A stretch of 64,000 nucleotides of DNA from Erythroxylum novogranatense (taxonomy: Eukaryota > Streptophyta > Magnoliopsida > Malpighiales > Erythroxylaceae), in NCBI GenBank assembly GCA_029891385.1, contig CM057235.1, positions 21,507,120 to 21,571,119 on the forward strand, read 5' to 3'. This document shows, in pieces, positions 42,150-54,327 of this stretch. Position numbers and translations under genes: made by a program. Under the pieces are notes generated by a model. The model saw only the letters and a program-made list of their open reading frames with translations, ran no database searches and was not told where the DNA came from. How positions within the stretch are numbered: the stretch's first letter is position 1; each line of letters begins with the position of its first letter.

Positions 42150-44892
42150 GAAATCCTCAGGTACCTGTCACCAAAAGAAGATCATCAGTGAGGAGAGGGT
42201 TGAAAGAGGAGAGGAAGTTAATAACCTCGAGTGAGTCAACTTCCATAATACCCGGCGATAACCAAGCGCCCAAGCCAACTGGAGGCCAGAGTGCACGCCC
42301 CACAGTTCCGCGGTAAGAGGAGAACCCCGTCCGATGTTGTGCAGGAATCCGCTGCGCCACCACCCATGCGAATCCCGAATAAGTCCGCTAGCCGTAACAA
42401 CAGTATCGCCCGCTCTGGCGGCCCCATCAGAATTGAGCTTGACCCAGCCCTCCGGGAGTTTAGTTCAGCCTACGAAATGACCTACGGGACCGCTCGGATG
42501 GCGTAAAATGCAGCTTTCCACCGTCCGCGCTTTCATAATCCACTCAACATATTCCAACACAATGTGTGTGCTTCGGATCGGCCAGACAAAGCCTTCTTCA
42601 AAAAGGCTTCGGTTGCGCCATTGCCATAGAAACCAACAGGCCACTTCATAAATCGTATGCCAATCCCCTTGGGGGTCTGAGTTTGAACCCGTAAGTTGTG
42701 GGTCACCTAGCTTACCACATCCTGTCGGAAAAAAGTCGTATTCACCACCTCGCTGGGAAATGTCCGCCAGAAAGTTGTTGCGCGAGAGCAGTCTCGAAAG
42801 ACGTGGAGCGTAGATTCTGCTTGCCCACAGAAGTGACATTGAGCATCCGTGGTGAGGTGACGAAGCACTCGCTGCTGGTTAGTCAGAAGCTTGTCTTTAA
42901 CTAATAACCAAAGGAAGGCTCGAATCCATTGGGGCTCGGCCCACTTCCAAATAAGGTCCCAATTCTGATGATGAACGGGCGGAGGAGTGTCCTCAATTAA
43001 GGCATAGGCCAACGCCACAGTGAAACGACCATGAGTGGTGGAGCCCCAAGTCAGCACATCATCCTGCACTCCATCCCCATGGCGATGCACCCTGGCTATG
43101 TCCAGGCAGACCATAGAAGGTAAGTACTGCTGGAAAGCGGTCCACCTTCAGTGGCCCTTAGCATCCATAAAATCCGCGACTGTTGCATGACGCATACAGT
43201 CGAGAATGGGAGTCGTCGCCAAAAGCATAAGCGGACCCCAATCCTTCACCCACCTATCCAACCAGAACAGGATGCGTCGGCCATTGCCCAGCTTCCAATG
43301 CAGACCTTGGCGGACATACTGCCAATTGGTGGAAAGGCCCCTCGTCTGGTGATCGAATCAGGGACTGAGTGGGGTTCCAAACGATACTTGGCCTGGAGAC
43401 CTCGAACCCAAAGAGCTGTGGGCTGGTGAATCAACGCCCACCCCAATTTAGTCAAGAAAGCATCATTTAAAGATCTAATATGCTTAAGACCCAGGCCGCC
43501 AGCTTTTTTAGGCTGGTAAACAGCTAACCAAATGCGTTTTACGGTGCTCTCCCGTTGAGCCCCATAGAAAATCATGCCTGAGGCGATCTAGCTCATCACA
43601 AAGGTGGTGCGGAAGTCGCACCGTCTGCAACGTGTAGATAGGAAGGAGGACAGAATAGACTAGGTGAGGGTAAGTCGTCCTGCCAGGGACAGCGCTTTAG
43701 CGCGTCAACCAGCAAGTTTCTGACGTGCACGATCGGCGGTGTACTGATAAGTACGTCAGTTGGTGCGCTCATGAATTAGCGGAACTCCTAAGTACTTCCC
43801 CAGTTTATTAGTACTCTGGATACGCAGCGTTTGACTAAATCGGCAAGCCGCCGTGAGACTAACATTTTTAGAGAAATAAATGCGCGTTTTGTCTGTGTTC
43901 ACTTTTAGACCGGAAGCCTGAGAAAACTGGTCCAAGATCTGGGCAAGGACATGAGTCTGAGAATCATCGGCTTCCGCAAACAGAATCAGGTCGTCAACGA
44001 AGAAAAGGTGGGAGAGAGGGAGGCCCTGAGGGCTTAGCGTGATCGGTTTCCATTGACCCTGCTGAACGGCATGGGAAATGAGATGACCCAGGCGTTCCAT
44101 ACATAAGACAAACAGATAAAGGGAAAGCGAGTCCCCCTGACCACGAGAAGGATGGATGACATCCATCAAGGTACCTTGCCAGTCCACTTGCATAGACACC
44201 GTCGTGACACAGTTCATAATGACCTGGAGCAAGGGGGTGGGAGCTCGATGTCTAGTAAGGTCTGGCGAATGAAATCTCAACGAAGCTGATCATATGCTTT
44301 TTCCAGGTCAATCTTAACCGCCATAAAACCAATCTTCCCGAACTTTTTGCGCATCGAATGGATGATCTCCTGGACTATAATAATGTTCTCAAAAATCTGT
44401 CTACCAGGAACAAAACTGCATTGAGTGGGCGCGCAACCAGGTAATTCATATGGCCCTTCAAGCGGTTCACGATAAGTTTTGAAATGATCTTGTAAAACAC
44501 CGTACATAGACTAATCAGACGAAACTGGGTGAGTGTTTGCGGGGAAGGGGTTTTGGGAATGAGCACCAAAATAGTATGATTCAGATCCTTGTCCCAGTGT
44601 TCCAGTTGGAACACTTGGTGAATATAATCCACCACTGTAGGGTCGAGGCTCCATTGCTTCTAAAAAAAAAGCGCGTTGAACCCATCGATCCCGGGGGCCT
44701 TGTGAGAGTTAAGCTCGAACACTGACGTTCGAACTTCCAGAGCATGTAGTGGTTGGGAAAGCATGTGGAATCGGTCCTCCGAAAGCAACACGAATGCACC
44801 AATGACCGAGAATCGGGTAGCTGGTAAAGCATCGTCAGTATAAAGCTGAACAAAATAAGTCCGGGCAACCGAGCCCAACTGACTTGGATCTG
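42150..44892 (-). pseudogene. LINE ORF2: reverse transcriptase, zf-RVT and RNase H
   Basis: RT starts in this piece with SHKAPGIDGFNALFF (near 44690), VLIPKTPSPQTLTQFRLISL (near 44560), CSFVPGRQIFENIIIVQEII, VKIDLEKAYDQLR (near 44300), GDSLSLYLFVLCMERLGHLI and the catalytic FFVDDLILFAEADDSQ (near 44000), then TDKTRIYFSKN and LGKYLGVPL. A zinc region follows with FLWLLVKDKLLTNQQ and CHFCGQAESTLHVFRDC (near 42830). The RNase H part has LNSDGAAR, LTAELWGV (near 42300) and, after a frame change, MEVDSLEVINFL (near 42245). At least five frame changes separate these blocks. RT performs target-primed reverse transcription at the nicked site. Confidence 0.88.
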
Positions 44893-44897
44893 AAACC

Positions 44898-46709
44898 TGT
44901 TAGAGTAGTGCCCTGAAGGCAATCGCCTTTAGCGCATTTTGTACAAAATTGTGTACATACTTTATGAATAAATAAAGAAAGGCATATTTCATTACGTTGA
45001 TGTTCATTGTTTATGAACTGATATTGATCAATAAGCAAATTAATGAAGTCCATGATATATGACATAGCATGAAAGAAATTATGATGTGATCATACTACTG
45101 AGACTCCTATCATGTGCAATTATGTCAGTATCTAAATTATCCATAGTCATAGGATTACTGAGACTGGACATCGGCAATCCGGAAAGACTAGCACATCTCA
45201 AACTCCTTGATTTGGTCAAGCAGTGGATCTCAGAAACTATAAATATGAGATATTTAGGGTTGAGATGTGGATGCTTACTAGAGGTAGTAAGTACATTGGA
45301 TGACCTGCTATGAGATCATCACATGGATGTCCTATTCTAATGTCAGTGATAATCTCATCATAGCAATGGTGCAAGTATCCTTAGACTTGAGGTACTCAAG
45401 GATATCTTGGATATTGATTATGTGCTTTGACTCCATTCCTTGTTGCCTTCTGAGGTCGCTCATAGGGTGGTGCTTGGGTGCACTTGAGGTATTCAAGGTA
45501 ATTGAGTAGCCAATAGAGGATTCACCACTTCTGTGATAGCAGAAGATGATACCCATGGCCTCTTGTCAGGGTCATTACTTGGAAATCTCTGGTCAGAGTA
45601 TATATGTCATGAAGAGTGTCTTCAGTGACATATAAAGTAATGAGTCCTAGGACAAGAACTGATATCACTTGGACTAGATTTGACGTAGTCAGTCTAGTAA
45701 AAGTTGACACTTTGCCCATACTCATAACCAAGTGGGGTATAGCATGGTGAAAGGACGAATTGCACGGTAATTGTCTATGGAAAGGTTCGTAATATGGTCC
45801 ATGATGAATATATGTTTATTCGTCAAACCAATTACTTTCCGGTCAATTGGGGGTCATGATGTGTTGCTAGATACCGCTCATGACTTGCTTAGATTAAGTG
45901 TTAATCTAAGTGGCCAACATAACCGGGAACCTAATGGGTCACACGCATAAGAGTGTCTCAGAGAATTCGTAAAATAGTTTTGGAAAGAGATCCAATTAAT
46001 GGAGAGCAAACGGATTAAATGGATCCCGATGAGATCGAGATATGTCCCGATGAGATCGCGACATCGATATTGCTGAAAAGGGTTTTCGGAGGTTTTTCCC
46101 ATATCAGACCCTGAGGCTTAGAGACCTAATTCAGTGTGATGGACCACTTCAAAGATTTATTTATATATAATTAATATATATATGTTATACGTGGAAGAAG
46201 GAGTGGAGAAGTCTTAGCTTTATATATATATATATATATATATATAAGTAGCTAACGTGGATGCATGACTCACCTACTTTGCATTTAATGTGTCTTTAAA
46301 GGTTAAAGACATATGGCATATGTAAGAGTGAGATGGCATGATCGTTGGTTGTGTGTGAAAGATGAAAGGGTTTTGAGAAAATAGTTTTCTCTCTTCTTCA
46401 TCACATCATCGATCTTCATCTTCTTCTTCAAGCTTCTCCTTCTCTTCATCGTTGATTCAAGCTCTCCAAGGACAAAGGTAAGAGCTAGCACTCTTTACTT
46501 TGTTATAGCTATTCCCGGGTCAAAGGGTTTGTCCCGGTTAGGTTCTTCGATCTCTGCGTGGATACCGTTAGAGACGGTCTCCTTTGCCCGTTATGGTTTG
46601 AGTCTGTTGTATAGACACATGGATCCTGGCTTTCGGGAAGGTCCCTGAACAAAAAAATTTTGTTTTCCGCACCGTGGGCATGTGATGCTCACACCGAGAT
46701 TTTCCTACA
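44898..46709 (+). mobile_element. Solo LTR (Ty1/copia-like), 1812 bp, inside LINE ORF2
   Basis: It begins TGTTAGAGTAGTGCCCTGAA and ends GATTTTCCTACA, flanked by a perfect AAACC duplication (44893-44897, 46710-46714). The LINE coding text resumes on both sides. A start of the type TGTT-GA-(A/G)T(A/G)-TGCCCT-GAGGCAAT and the ~1.8 kb length resemble the Angela-type copia LTRs of plants, but this is by resemblance only. A TATA-rich zone and a (TA)13 run (46220-46246) precede a CTTCTTCATC-rich stretch, the likely promoter and start region. No internal genes remain, so LTR-LTR recombination is likely. Confidence 0.88.
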
Positions 46710-46715
46710 AAACCA

Positions 46716-47855
46716 GCGTACCGTCAGTTAGAAAGAGTCTCTCGACCCTGAGTGTCTTACGACGAGAGAGGGTGAGGGCATGATAATATTTGGTATTCCT
46801 ATCACCCTGCGAGATCTAGTCACAGCGGGCTTTCTGGTGCGAATAAATTTCCTCCTCACAAAGGAAGTGTTGGAGGTCCCCACTAAGATGTTCCTCTAAA
46901 TCGAGGAGGGAACCAGCATTATCAGTCACCATGTGGCGTTGAATGCCCTCCAGCCTAGCTAACAAACGATTCTTTCGGTAGAAGATGTTGCCAAAGTCAG
47001 ATTTATTCCAAGATTGGAGGTGATCAGAAAATTTAGCGAGCGCTTGTCGCATCGTCTCCGCCGCTAGAAGCTAGTGTTGGGAAACCACACCGTCGAAACC
47101 AGGATGTAAGAGCCACGCATTTTGGAAACGAAACATAGGGGTGACAACAGCGCTTGAGGACAAGCGATGAGTATGAATAAACAAAGGGCGATGATCTGAT
47201 CCCAGAAAAGAAAGGTGGTGGTTGACTGTGTGAGGATAACGTTGCAACCACGATGTCGTAACAAAGGTGAGATCAAGCCGGGCTTGGACCCCACCTCGCC
47301 TCCACGTCAATTTGGAGCCTACATATCCTAGGTCATGAGGCCACTCTCTTGCACCCAAGCTTGAAATTTTTTATTCACCACATGGGTATGAGAGGCACGC
47401 CCCCCCCCCCCTCCCGGTTTATCCGAAAAGGCTAGCTTATCATTAAAGTCACCTTTGACCAGCCAAGGACGGTGAATGGATTGCCCGAGCCAAGTAAGAA
47501 TGGGCCACAGGAGATTCTGTGTCGAAACTTGCGGGCTCGCATATACAGCAGTAAAATCAAATGTCCCAGAAATATGTTGAATAGTGGTATGGATACATTA
47601 GCGATGAGCTAGGAAAATAGAGACATCAAACTCTGCTGTCCACAAAAGCCATATCCCGCCAGAAAAACCATTGGCTTCAACCCAAAACGAAAAGTCGAAC
47701 CCAAGTTTCTGAATGACTTTGGTGGCTCGAACCACACTAATTCGGGGTTCGAGTAAAACTAAAATACCAGGTTGATAATGCCGAAGGTATGTACGTAGGA
47801 TGGTCTGGAAACGAGACCCTTTGGTGCCTTAACAATTCCATATAATGATCGACAT
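46716..47855 (-). pseudogene. LINE ORF2 N-terminus: apurinic-type endonuclease
   Basis: The start is the ATG complementary to 47853-47855, giving MSIIIWNC then a stop, in the position of the family's MxxxxWNxxG opening. Further catalytic blocks of the endonuclease/exonuclease/phosphatase fold are LLEPRI (near 47755), GDFND (near 47448) and LGSDHRPL (near 47195). After the domain come ALAKFSDHLQSWNKSDFGNI and LARLEGIQRH, typical of the linker before RT, and then the solo LTR. A run of 12-13 C near 47401-47413 disrupts the frame. The endonuclease would nick target DNA to start integration. Confidence 0.85.
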
Positions 47856-47879
47856 AAAAATGAAATAAACGCTAAACGG

Positions 47880-49541
47880 GGGTAGAGGGGGTACCTCCCA
47901 CGTGCGCCTCACTGTGGTCGTCGCCAGGTTGGGGCGGTTCTACTGACTGCTCTGAAGCTAGAGCAGATGGGGAATCGGTCGCCACCGAGTCCACCACAAT
48001 ATCCGGCGGGTCGTTAGAATGATGACTCGTGTTGGGCTCAAGACCGGTTTGGGAATCAAGGGCCCTATCCCTTCCATTTGTTGAACTAAGTCTACCACCA
48101 CCGGCTCTTGGGCCACTACTAATTGGCGATCGCAGATCATGTCCGTGGGAGAGGGGAGAACAATCGCTAAATGATTGTCTTTGCCAGTGGGCTTGAGGGG
48201 AAAGGGTGCGAAGCGAGTTGGACTCTGATCCAAGGAAAGTGGCCTGAGGGAGCTTTCGCCCACCTCCTTTTGGGCCACTGGGAATTTCGGATGTTTAGGG
48301 CCCTTTCTAAGATTTTTCTTTGGCCCATTAGAAGTAAAGATGGGCCCAGCAAGTTATTTCCCTTTAGAAAGGAAACTAGCTAATTGGGGACGGAGTTCAT
48401 CGCCAAAGGGTCCACTGGGCGTGGTGCCCTTCTCCTGACCAGATGTCCCATCACCCACACTGTCTGGAAGCGACAGAGGAGTGAACCGTGAGCCAGCTTT
48501 GGCAGAAGGCACCTGCTGTCGTCCCATCTGGGCCTGCCTAGCCTGAGAGAGCCGTTGAGCGCGAGGTTGCACGAGCGTCCATGGTCCATAGCCATTCGTA
48601 GGGGGAGGTGGGGCTGCTTCTCCGGCAGAAGCATCAGCAGGTTGCTTGCCATGCATCAGGCCAGCGTCACCAACGAAAGGGGAATGGCTTATTGTGGAGG
48701 TCTGGGGACGGCGGGGGCAGGCGGCATTGGCATATCCCACCATGCCGCAAGTGAAGCACATCGTGGTTAACCCTTCATACGCCACTCGGAGCGTCTCACT
48801 ATCCAGGGCCACCATGCTACGCAGCGGTTTGGATAGATCTACTTCAACAGCAATTCGGGCATACTTACCACGGTGGATCATAAGGGTAGCTTCATCTATC
48901 TTCACCAGAGAACCAACAAGATTACTGAGGGCAGCAAGGATCCGTGGGTGGTCCCTAGCGATGGGCAACTCTGGGAATCGAATCCACACCACCGCCCTGG
49001 TGATTTTACCGTGCGAGGGTCTGAATTCCGACGTCCACCGCTGCACAGCCACGGCCAATCCGAAGATCGTCCATGGCCCTTGAGTTAACGCCCGCAGGTA
49101 ATCGGCCTCATCCAAGAATTTCACAAGGTAAAACTCATACTCCAAATCAAGAAGTTTCATGGCTCCCCGCGAGTTCCACAACGTCTTCAACCTAGCGCTC
49201 AACGTGCGGAAGCCAACCCTTTGGCCAAGCACCTTCACCACCACGGTTTGACTCCATTGATTATCCAGTTTCGTGCGCAGATTCTGAGATAGAGTAATGC
49301 CACCGGCATCATCCCCAGGGACGGGGAGAATATCCCCTTCCTCGACGGTGACAGGCTCCTCATCAGGCCAAGCGGAATCCACCGCTGCTAGTGACGCCTG
49401 CAAGGTGCCAGTTACGGCTGAGCTATAAGTCGACTTCTGGGGCGAAACAGGTTCTTCATCCTGCTTTCGAGTACGAACTCGTTTGGGATGTTGCTCAACG
49501 TGGTCTGGGGGCTCCATGATCGCCCCGGTGCCACCACTCAT
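47880..49541 (-). pseudogene. LINE ORF1: DUF4283 plus CCHC-type knuckle
   Basis: The preferred start is the ATG complementary to 49539-49541 (MSGGTGAIMEPPDHVEQHPK); the open frame upstream begins with a non-ATG codon. The frame runs to 48354 (395 residues). It has the DUF4283 region (LYDLEYEFYLVKF-type block near 49150, RALTQGPWTIFGLAVAVQRW, AVVWIRFPELPI) and a knuckle CFTCGMVGYANAAC (near 48725), in which the usual His is Tyr. A hydrophilic C-terminal text continues in another frame to about 47880. ORF1 products bind the element RNA. The His to Tyr change and the frame break suggest decay. Confidence 0.8.
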
Positions 49542-49610
49542 ACAAAACGAAAACAAACAGGAGATGCTAGCAGGAAAACGAGATGCGTCAACTTGTCTCA
49601 CTCTAACTTT

Positions 49611-50150
49611 CTCACTCCTCTTTTAACTTCAAAGAAAGCATAGACAAATAATTTAAAGTAATGCTCAGTCAAACTAAGCTTACTCTTGATATAACAACAG
49701 CCAACATACAAGACCAGGAGCTTTATAATAGCAGTAATGGCAGAAAAAAGGATAATGATGTTGAAGAAGAGAGGATTGAGAGCAACTTGAATTATAATGT
49801 GAATACTGTAGTGACTATAGTATAGAACACTGAGGAATATGTATGGAAACCTCAAGTTGGTGATTCATTCACCATTAATACTAATAATAAGGAACAACAC
49901 GTATAGAAGTCTCAAGCTAGTGATTCATTTACAACTGTTGTTAATGGAGAGCAACTTGATAGAGAAATTAAAATCACTCTCTCCTTTTATAATCATTGAC
50001 TTGAATATATCAGGGAGAATAACAATCAAAATGTTATTATGCACTTGGAGAAGGTGATAAAAATTTTAATTTATGTATCAAATGTTACAACTGTCAACGT
50101 AATATAGGTAGTATAAAATACCCTGTAACCGTTTTACCAAAACAAATGAA
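49611..50150. other. Unassigned sequence between the LINE and a gypsy remnant
   Basis: AT-rich sequence with no gene. It includes two related segments near 49838 and 49900 sharing GTAT(G/A)GAA..CTCAAG(T/C)T followed by GTGATTCATT. They could be part of an old coding repeat, but I cannot assign one. Confidence 0.45.
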
Positions 50151-50599
50151 TATGAATTAGTTATTCTTTGTGTGTGTGAGCGTGCGTGCACACGCGCTAC
50201 CTTCTCCTTCTAGATTCTTCCCTCTTTTGTTCTTCATTTTTCTCTTTACCTAAAAATTATTCATAACAAATAGATACATCAATATTAAGTATTTGTTGCA
50301 TTATTTTAATGACGTAAAGGATTCAAGTGAACACAAAAAGAAGAGAAGAAGATTTGTATTGGTTAATATTTTTGATATCACTTCTACCATTACAACAACT
50401 GTTAGAAACATCAATAGTGCCTTAGAATTTACAACACTGCTACATTCTATATAGTTCGTTAAGGTCGTACACATACGAAGTGTGTTTTACTCTATCTGTT
50501 GTGGCTTGTTCTTTCAATGGTGTTTCATGCTACTCCTTTAAGTCTTAAAGTGACATTGTCTACTGTCTCTCATTTACTCTTCACAAGCATTGCCTTTAT

Positions 50600-50625
50600 T
50601 CATAACATCCACTCCCCCTTCAAAG
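50600..50625 (-). other. Polypurine tract and start of the 3' LTR, gypsy remnant
   Basis: On the minus strand GAAGGGGGAGTGGA is followed directly by TGTTATGAATAAAGG. This is the expected PPT-LTR junction after the integrase C-terminus. The LTR end could not be found. Confidence 0.5.
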
Positions 50626-52550
50626 ACAAGCTTATCTATCAAGCTAATGTCTAGAAACTTTTTTTGTAGATCAAACATTGTCTCCCACATAACCTTTTCC
50701 TTGGGTTCACCTTATACTAGAACTTGAGTGATCGTATGATTATGACACTTAACCATCCTCCTTCCTAAAAGGGCTAGTAACTTTCGATCATTTATCAAAG
50801 TTAGCGGCAAATGGCAGAACAAGGTGTCTTGTCAGAGATGGACTTATTTAGCTGGCACACATGGAAGGTTGGATGGATAGCTAATCCTTCCGAAAACTCC
50901 AATATATATGCTACTACATGAACTTTTTCTATAATCAGAAAAGGTTCATAATATAATGGAGTCAGTTTCTAGTTTTTTCTTCTTTGCATGGAATGTTGGC
51001 GATAGGGTTGGAGCTTGATGTAAACACTTTGTCCGACTTCAATTTTTTTCTCAATCTGACGCTTGTCTGTATATTGCTTCATTCTCTATTGTGTTATATT
51101 TAAATGGAATTTGGTGATTTGTTACGTAACGTCTCGATTTTGAAGATTTTTATCAATTAGACATTTCAAGAGCCTTCAGCTAAGTAGGTAACGTAGATGG
51201 GTGGAGGATAGCCATAGAGGATTTCGAATGGAGTGGTATTTATGGTTGTATGATGGATGGAATTATACCACCATTCGGCCATGGATAACTAGTAAACCCA
51301 CTTTTGTGATGTTTCACTATAGAAACACTTGAGATATGTTTCCAAGGTTTTATTGACAGCTTCTGTTTATCCATCAAATTGCGAATGATACTATGTTGAA
51401 AATTGCAAACTCATGCCTTGTAATTGGAAGGTCTCCTACCAAAACGTACTAAGAAATAAAGGATCACAATCGCTCACTATAGCCTACAACATCTCATGAA
51501 GCTTAAATACGTAGTCTATGACTATTTGCATTATATCTTATGCAATATAGGGATGATTTAAGGCTATGAAGTGGGAGTACTTACTCAGCCTGTCGATAAT
51601 CACATAAATGGATGTCTTCCCCTTCGACGGAGGGCTTAATAAAATTTTCGAACTGTCAATAAAAATAACATTTATCAACTTTGAGAATCTGAAACACCAA
51701 GAGCTATGTGAATAATGAAACCAAATTCAGATGAGATTATACCTTTTGCAGCTAAAATAGGCAAAGGAATTGGTAGTGTTAGGAAGAGCACGTCAAATGT
51801 AGCTCCTCTACTAGTATCCACCCTCTTGCAAGATTGAACAACCCCTTTTGATCTGCCAGCACCACTTTATGAGACCTCTCTCTCCCTATCTCTAACAAAG
51901 GATGCCTCCTTTTAAGGTTTTAAACAGATGAATCTCTTTTGTCTTCAAGTCATACTATTTATCCATATATATAGAAAAATCCTAAAGCCTAAACCCTAAA
52001 GCCCAAACCCCAAAGCCCAAATCAAATTAAGGCCTAATGAATGTTCAAACTGCTTAATAAGCGACCCCTATAGGTTTATTTAATATTAACAGGAGGTCTA
52101 AACTTCTTTTAAGCCCACAAGTTATAAGCGATCTCTAGCAAGAAATAATAACTACCAATATTAAATAAGGTCTGAATATGACACTACCTGAATCATAACT
52201 GATCATTAAGAGTACATTCTATAATTAGTTCGCGGGCATACACCAACAGCCCTCCATAAAGTCCGTGCTAATTTGCCGCCAATAACCCTTAAGTATGGGT
52301 AGGGGTTGTAATCGCTTAAGAGAAGCTACTGGTTCATACTTCTTTGACAAGTAATGTAGCTGGTAATGTGCTTTCTAACATGTTTAGCTATGTTTTTGGT
52401 CTTCATGATTACTATAAAATGCCCTTCCTATGAGCTGTCATAAGTGCGTGATATAATTTTACTTCTGAGTTCCTTATTACACCCTATAATCAACCTTCCC
52501 TTCCATTTTAACAAATTGTTTTTCCATTCATAATTACCCATTTCAACTTC
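50620..52550 (-). pseudogene. Gypsy integrase, split by an LTR-like insertion
   Basis: Minus-strand text gives QISTDFMEG (near 52270, first catalytic Asp kept), then, after the insertion, PPSKGKTSIYVIIDRLSKYS (near 51620), a stop-interrupted VIDYVFKLHEML and AIVSDCDP (second Asp, near 51470). Later parts include HVCQLNKSISDKTPCS (near 50840) and, at the end, DLQKKFLDISLIDKLVFEGG (near 50650). Many stops are present. Confidence 0.7.
51643..52248 (-). mobile_element. Probable solo LTR inserted in gypsy integrase
   Basis: The integrase text breaks between DFMEG (right side) and PPSKGK (left side). On the minus strand the insert begins TGTTGGTGTATGCCCGCG, a start common to some Ty1/copia LTRs, and runs about 606 bp. 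It contains TTTGGGGTTTGGGCTTTAGG and a TATATATATGGATAAATAG promoter-like box. The right end is not a clean CA and the duplication is obscured, so this is tentative. Confidence 0.5.
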
Positions 52551-53540
52551 CTACTTCTCTAATTTCCTAATCAAGTCTCTAATAGTCACATCATTCTTCC
52601 AACTCTCCTGAATTTCTTTTAGTAAATTGGTTTGTACTTGGGAAACAGACATGGCTAATAATTCTCGACTAGTGATTCTGAAAAGAGTATCTACTGCTAC
52701 GTTCTCCTTCCCACTTTGATATATTACTTCAAAATCATAACCCATCAACTTAGGTAACAAATTTTGCTAAAATGATGTTGTAATCCTTTGCTCCAATAAA
52801 AATTTCAAATTTTTATGATTTATGAGGACCCTGAAAAACCTCCCATTCAAATAATGGCGCCATTGCTTCACTGCCTTAATAATTGCTAAACATTCTCTCA
52901 TAAGTGGACAAAGGTTAGTGTTTGGGAGCCAGCGCCTTACTAAGGAATACAATAGGGCACCCTTTCTAGTGAAGTACAACTCCAATTTCTCGATCACAAG
53001 CATCCGCTTATATTATGAAAAATTTTGAAAAATCTAGTAGCACAAGCACCAGAGTAATTACTAATCCTTCAACTTTTCAAATGTGTGTTGTTATTCCTCT
53101 ACCCATTCCCATCTCTCCGCCATTTATTTCTTTAACTGGGCATTTCACAGCTTAGCAATTATTGCATAATGCTTAATGAACTATCGACAATACCCTACCG
53201 AGGAAGCCTCTTAGCTCCTTCAATGTTTGCAACAACCACCACTGTTGGATCGTATGGATCTTCTTGTCATCTATCGCTACCCCAACTTCACAAATAGAGT
53301 GGCCCATGTACTAGATTTATGTAGCCCCATATATACATTTATCTTCATTGACAAAGAGAAATTACTGCCTTAAAATTTGTAAAATCTATTACATATGTTG
53401 AACATGTTGTGTAAAATTGTCATTGTAAATAAAAAGATCGTAGAAAAAGATTAGTATGAATTTACACAAATATGGCCTGAAAATACAGTTCATGAGGCTT
53501 TGGAACATCGAAGGAGTGTTTGTGAGCTAGAAGGGCATCA
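52550..53540 (-). pseudogene. Gypsy RT C-terminal part and RNase H
   Basis: Near 53520 the minus strand reads MFQSLMNCIFRPYLCKFILI, then FFYDLF in place of the catalytic xxDD motif. RNase H follows: LVRRWLPNTNLCPLMRECLA with IIKAVKQWRHYLNGR (53003-52767), where the Asp motif is altered, then KLMGYDFEVIYQSGKENVAV (52760-52551). Stops and frame changes occur throughout. Confidence 0.7.
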
Positions 53541-53639
53541 CCAAGAATTCAAAATGGTCATCATGTGTCCTAAAATTCGTCTTAGGGATGTCCTTTTTCT
53601 TTATTTGTTGAATTCCCCTTGATCACGCAATCCCTACAT

Positions 53640-54300
53640 AGCCTCTAATGATACCCTGGGTGTCCCCAATCGCTCCTCTTCTAGTTCATCATGATTTTGT
53701 TTATTCTCCACAATTTCCTTACCCTCTATCATATATAGTTGTAGCTGCTTTTTCTTGCATTTATGTCCAGAGCTATATTTTTCATCACATCAAAAATAGA
53801 CTCTTCTAACCCTTTTGTCATTTAACTGTTTGTTGTTCCATGTTTTCATGCCTCGCAAGTTTTGGTTATATTTGGGCTTATTCGGGTGTCTTTGGTATGC
53901 TAGAGTGTGAAGTAGACCACCTTATGAGTTGTTTTCGATAGGAAAAATATTTAAACTTACCCCTTTGTGTGATGGGCTAGCTCCTCCTATCGACTTTCTT
54001 GAGACTTTGGCCCCTTCACTAAAATATATCAATAAACTAGTGATGACAATAACTTCCTATTTTCAGGCTAGAGAGAATCCTTATTGGAGAGTTTGAGAGT
54101 CCATCATTTTAATTGTTAATTCTAGCTCCGTTATAAGTCCCTTTAAAAAGAAACCAACAAGATAACCTTTTGGACACATCAACTTGTTAGAGTATTTTTC
54201 AAATCGTGCACAATATTCCATCATCGAGCTTTCCTGTTTGAACTCCTTCAAATCCCTAATCGAATTTGTTGTGTCTAGTTTCTATTGCTTTTAATTTCCT
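53640..54300 (-). pseudogene. Gypsy gag remnant with a damaged zinc knuckle
   Basis: Minus-strand text near 54220 gives EYCARFEKYSNKLMCPKGYL and FFLKGLI, a Retrotrans_gag fragment. Near 53800 it reads CDEKYSSGHKCKKKQLQLYM, a CCHC-type knuckle whose first Cys is replaced by a stop-containing stretch. It ends in acidic text (EGKEIVENKQNHDELEER) typical of the Gag end in these elements. Confidence 0.65.
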
Positions 54301-54327
54301 TCATATCTTAATTTGGTTACAAATCCT

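Larger units (their letters stand above)
41895..49610 (-). mobile_element. L1-type LINE with RNase H, interrupted by a solo LTR
   Basis: On the minus strand the order is ORF1 (49541-47880), ORF2 endonuclease (47855-46716), an inserted solo LTR (44898-46709), reverse transcriptase (44892-43570), a zf-RVT zinc region, an RNase H domain (to about 42150) and a short 3' UTR ending in A8 (complement of 41895-41902). Without the insertion it is about 5.9 kb. The composition is noticeably more GC-rich than its surroundings. The RNase H domain places it with the plant L1 lineages that carry one. Frameshifts and stops in ORF2 show it is inactive. The 5' end is approximate and no target duplication was found. 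Confidence 0.9.
50150..54300 (-). mobile_element. Degenerate Ty3/gypsy (Reina-like) element
   Basis: On the minus strand, gag (54300-53640), an RT fragment and RNase H (53540-52550) and integrase (52550-50620) follow in Ty3/gypsy order, then a purine tract and a possible LTR starting TGTTATGAATAAAGG at 50607. The 5' LTR and first part of gag are gone, cut by the Athila LTR at 54328. Protease and the N-terminal half of RT are missing between about 53640 and 53540. Integrase is split by another insertion (51643-52248). The Reina-type assignment rests on the RNase H/integrase style and the small apparent LTR, so it is tentative. Confidence 0.7.

Noticed and set aside
42291..43429. Plus-strand open frames across the LINE
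   Set aside because: They are antisense shadows of ORF2; the minus strand carries the RT, zinc and RNase H motifs.
49598..49855. 85-codon minus-strand frame upstream of LINE ORF1
   Set aside because: T-rich, without similarity to LINE 5' regions or any domain that I recognise.
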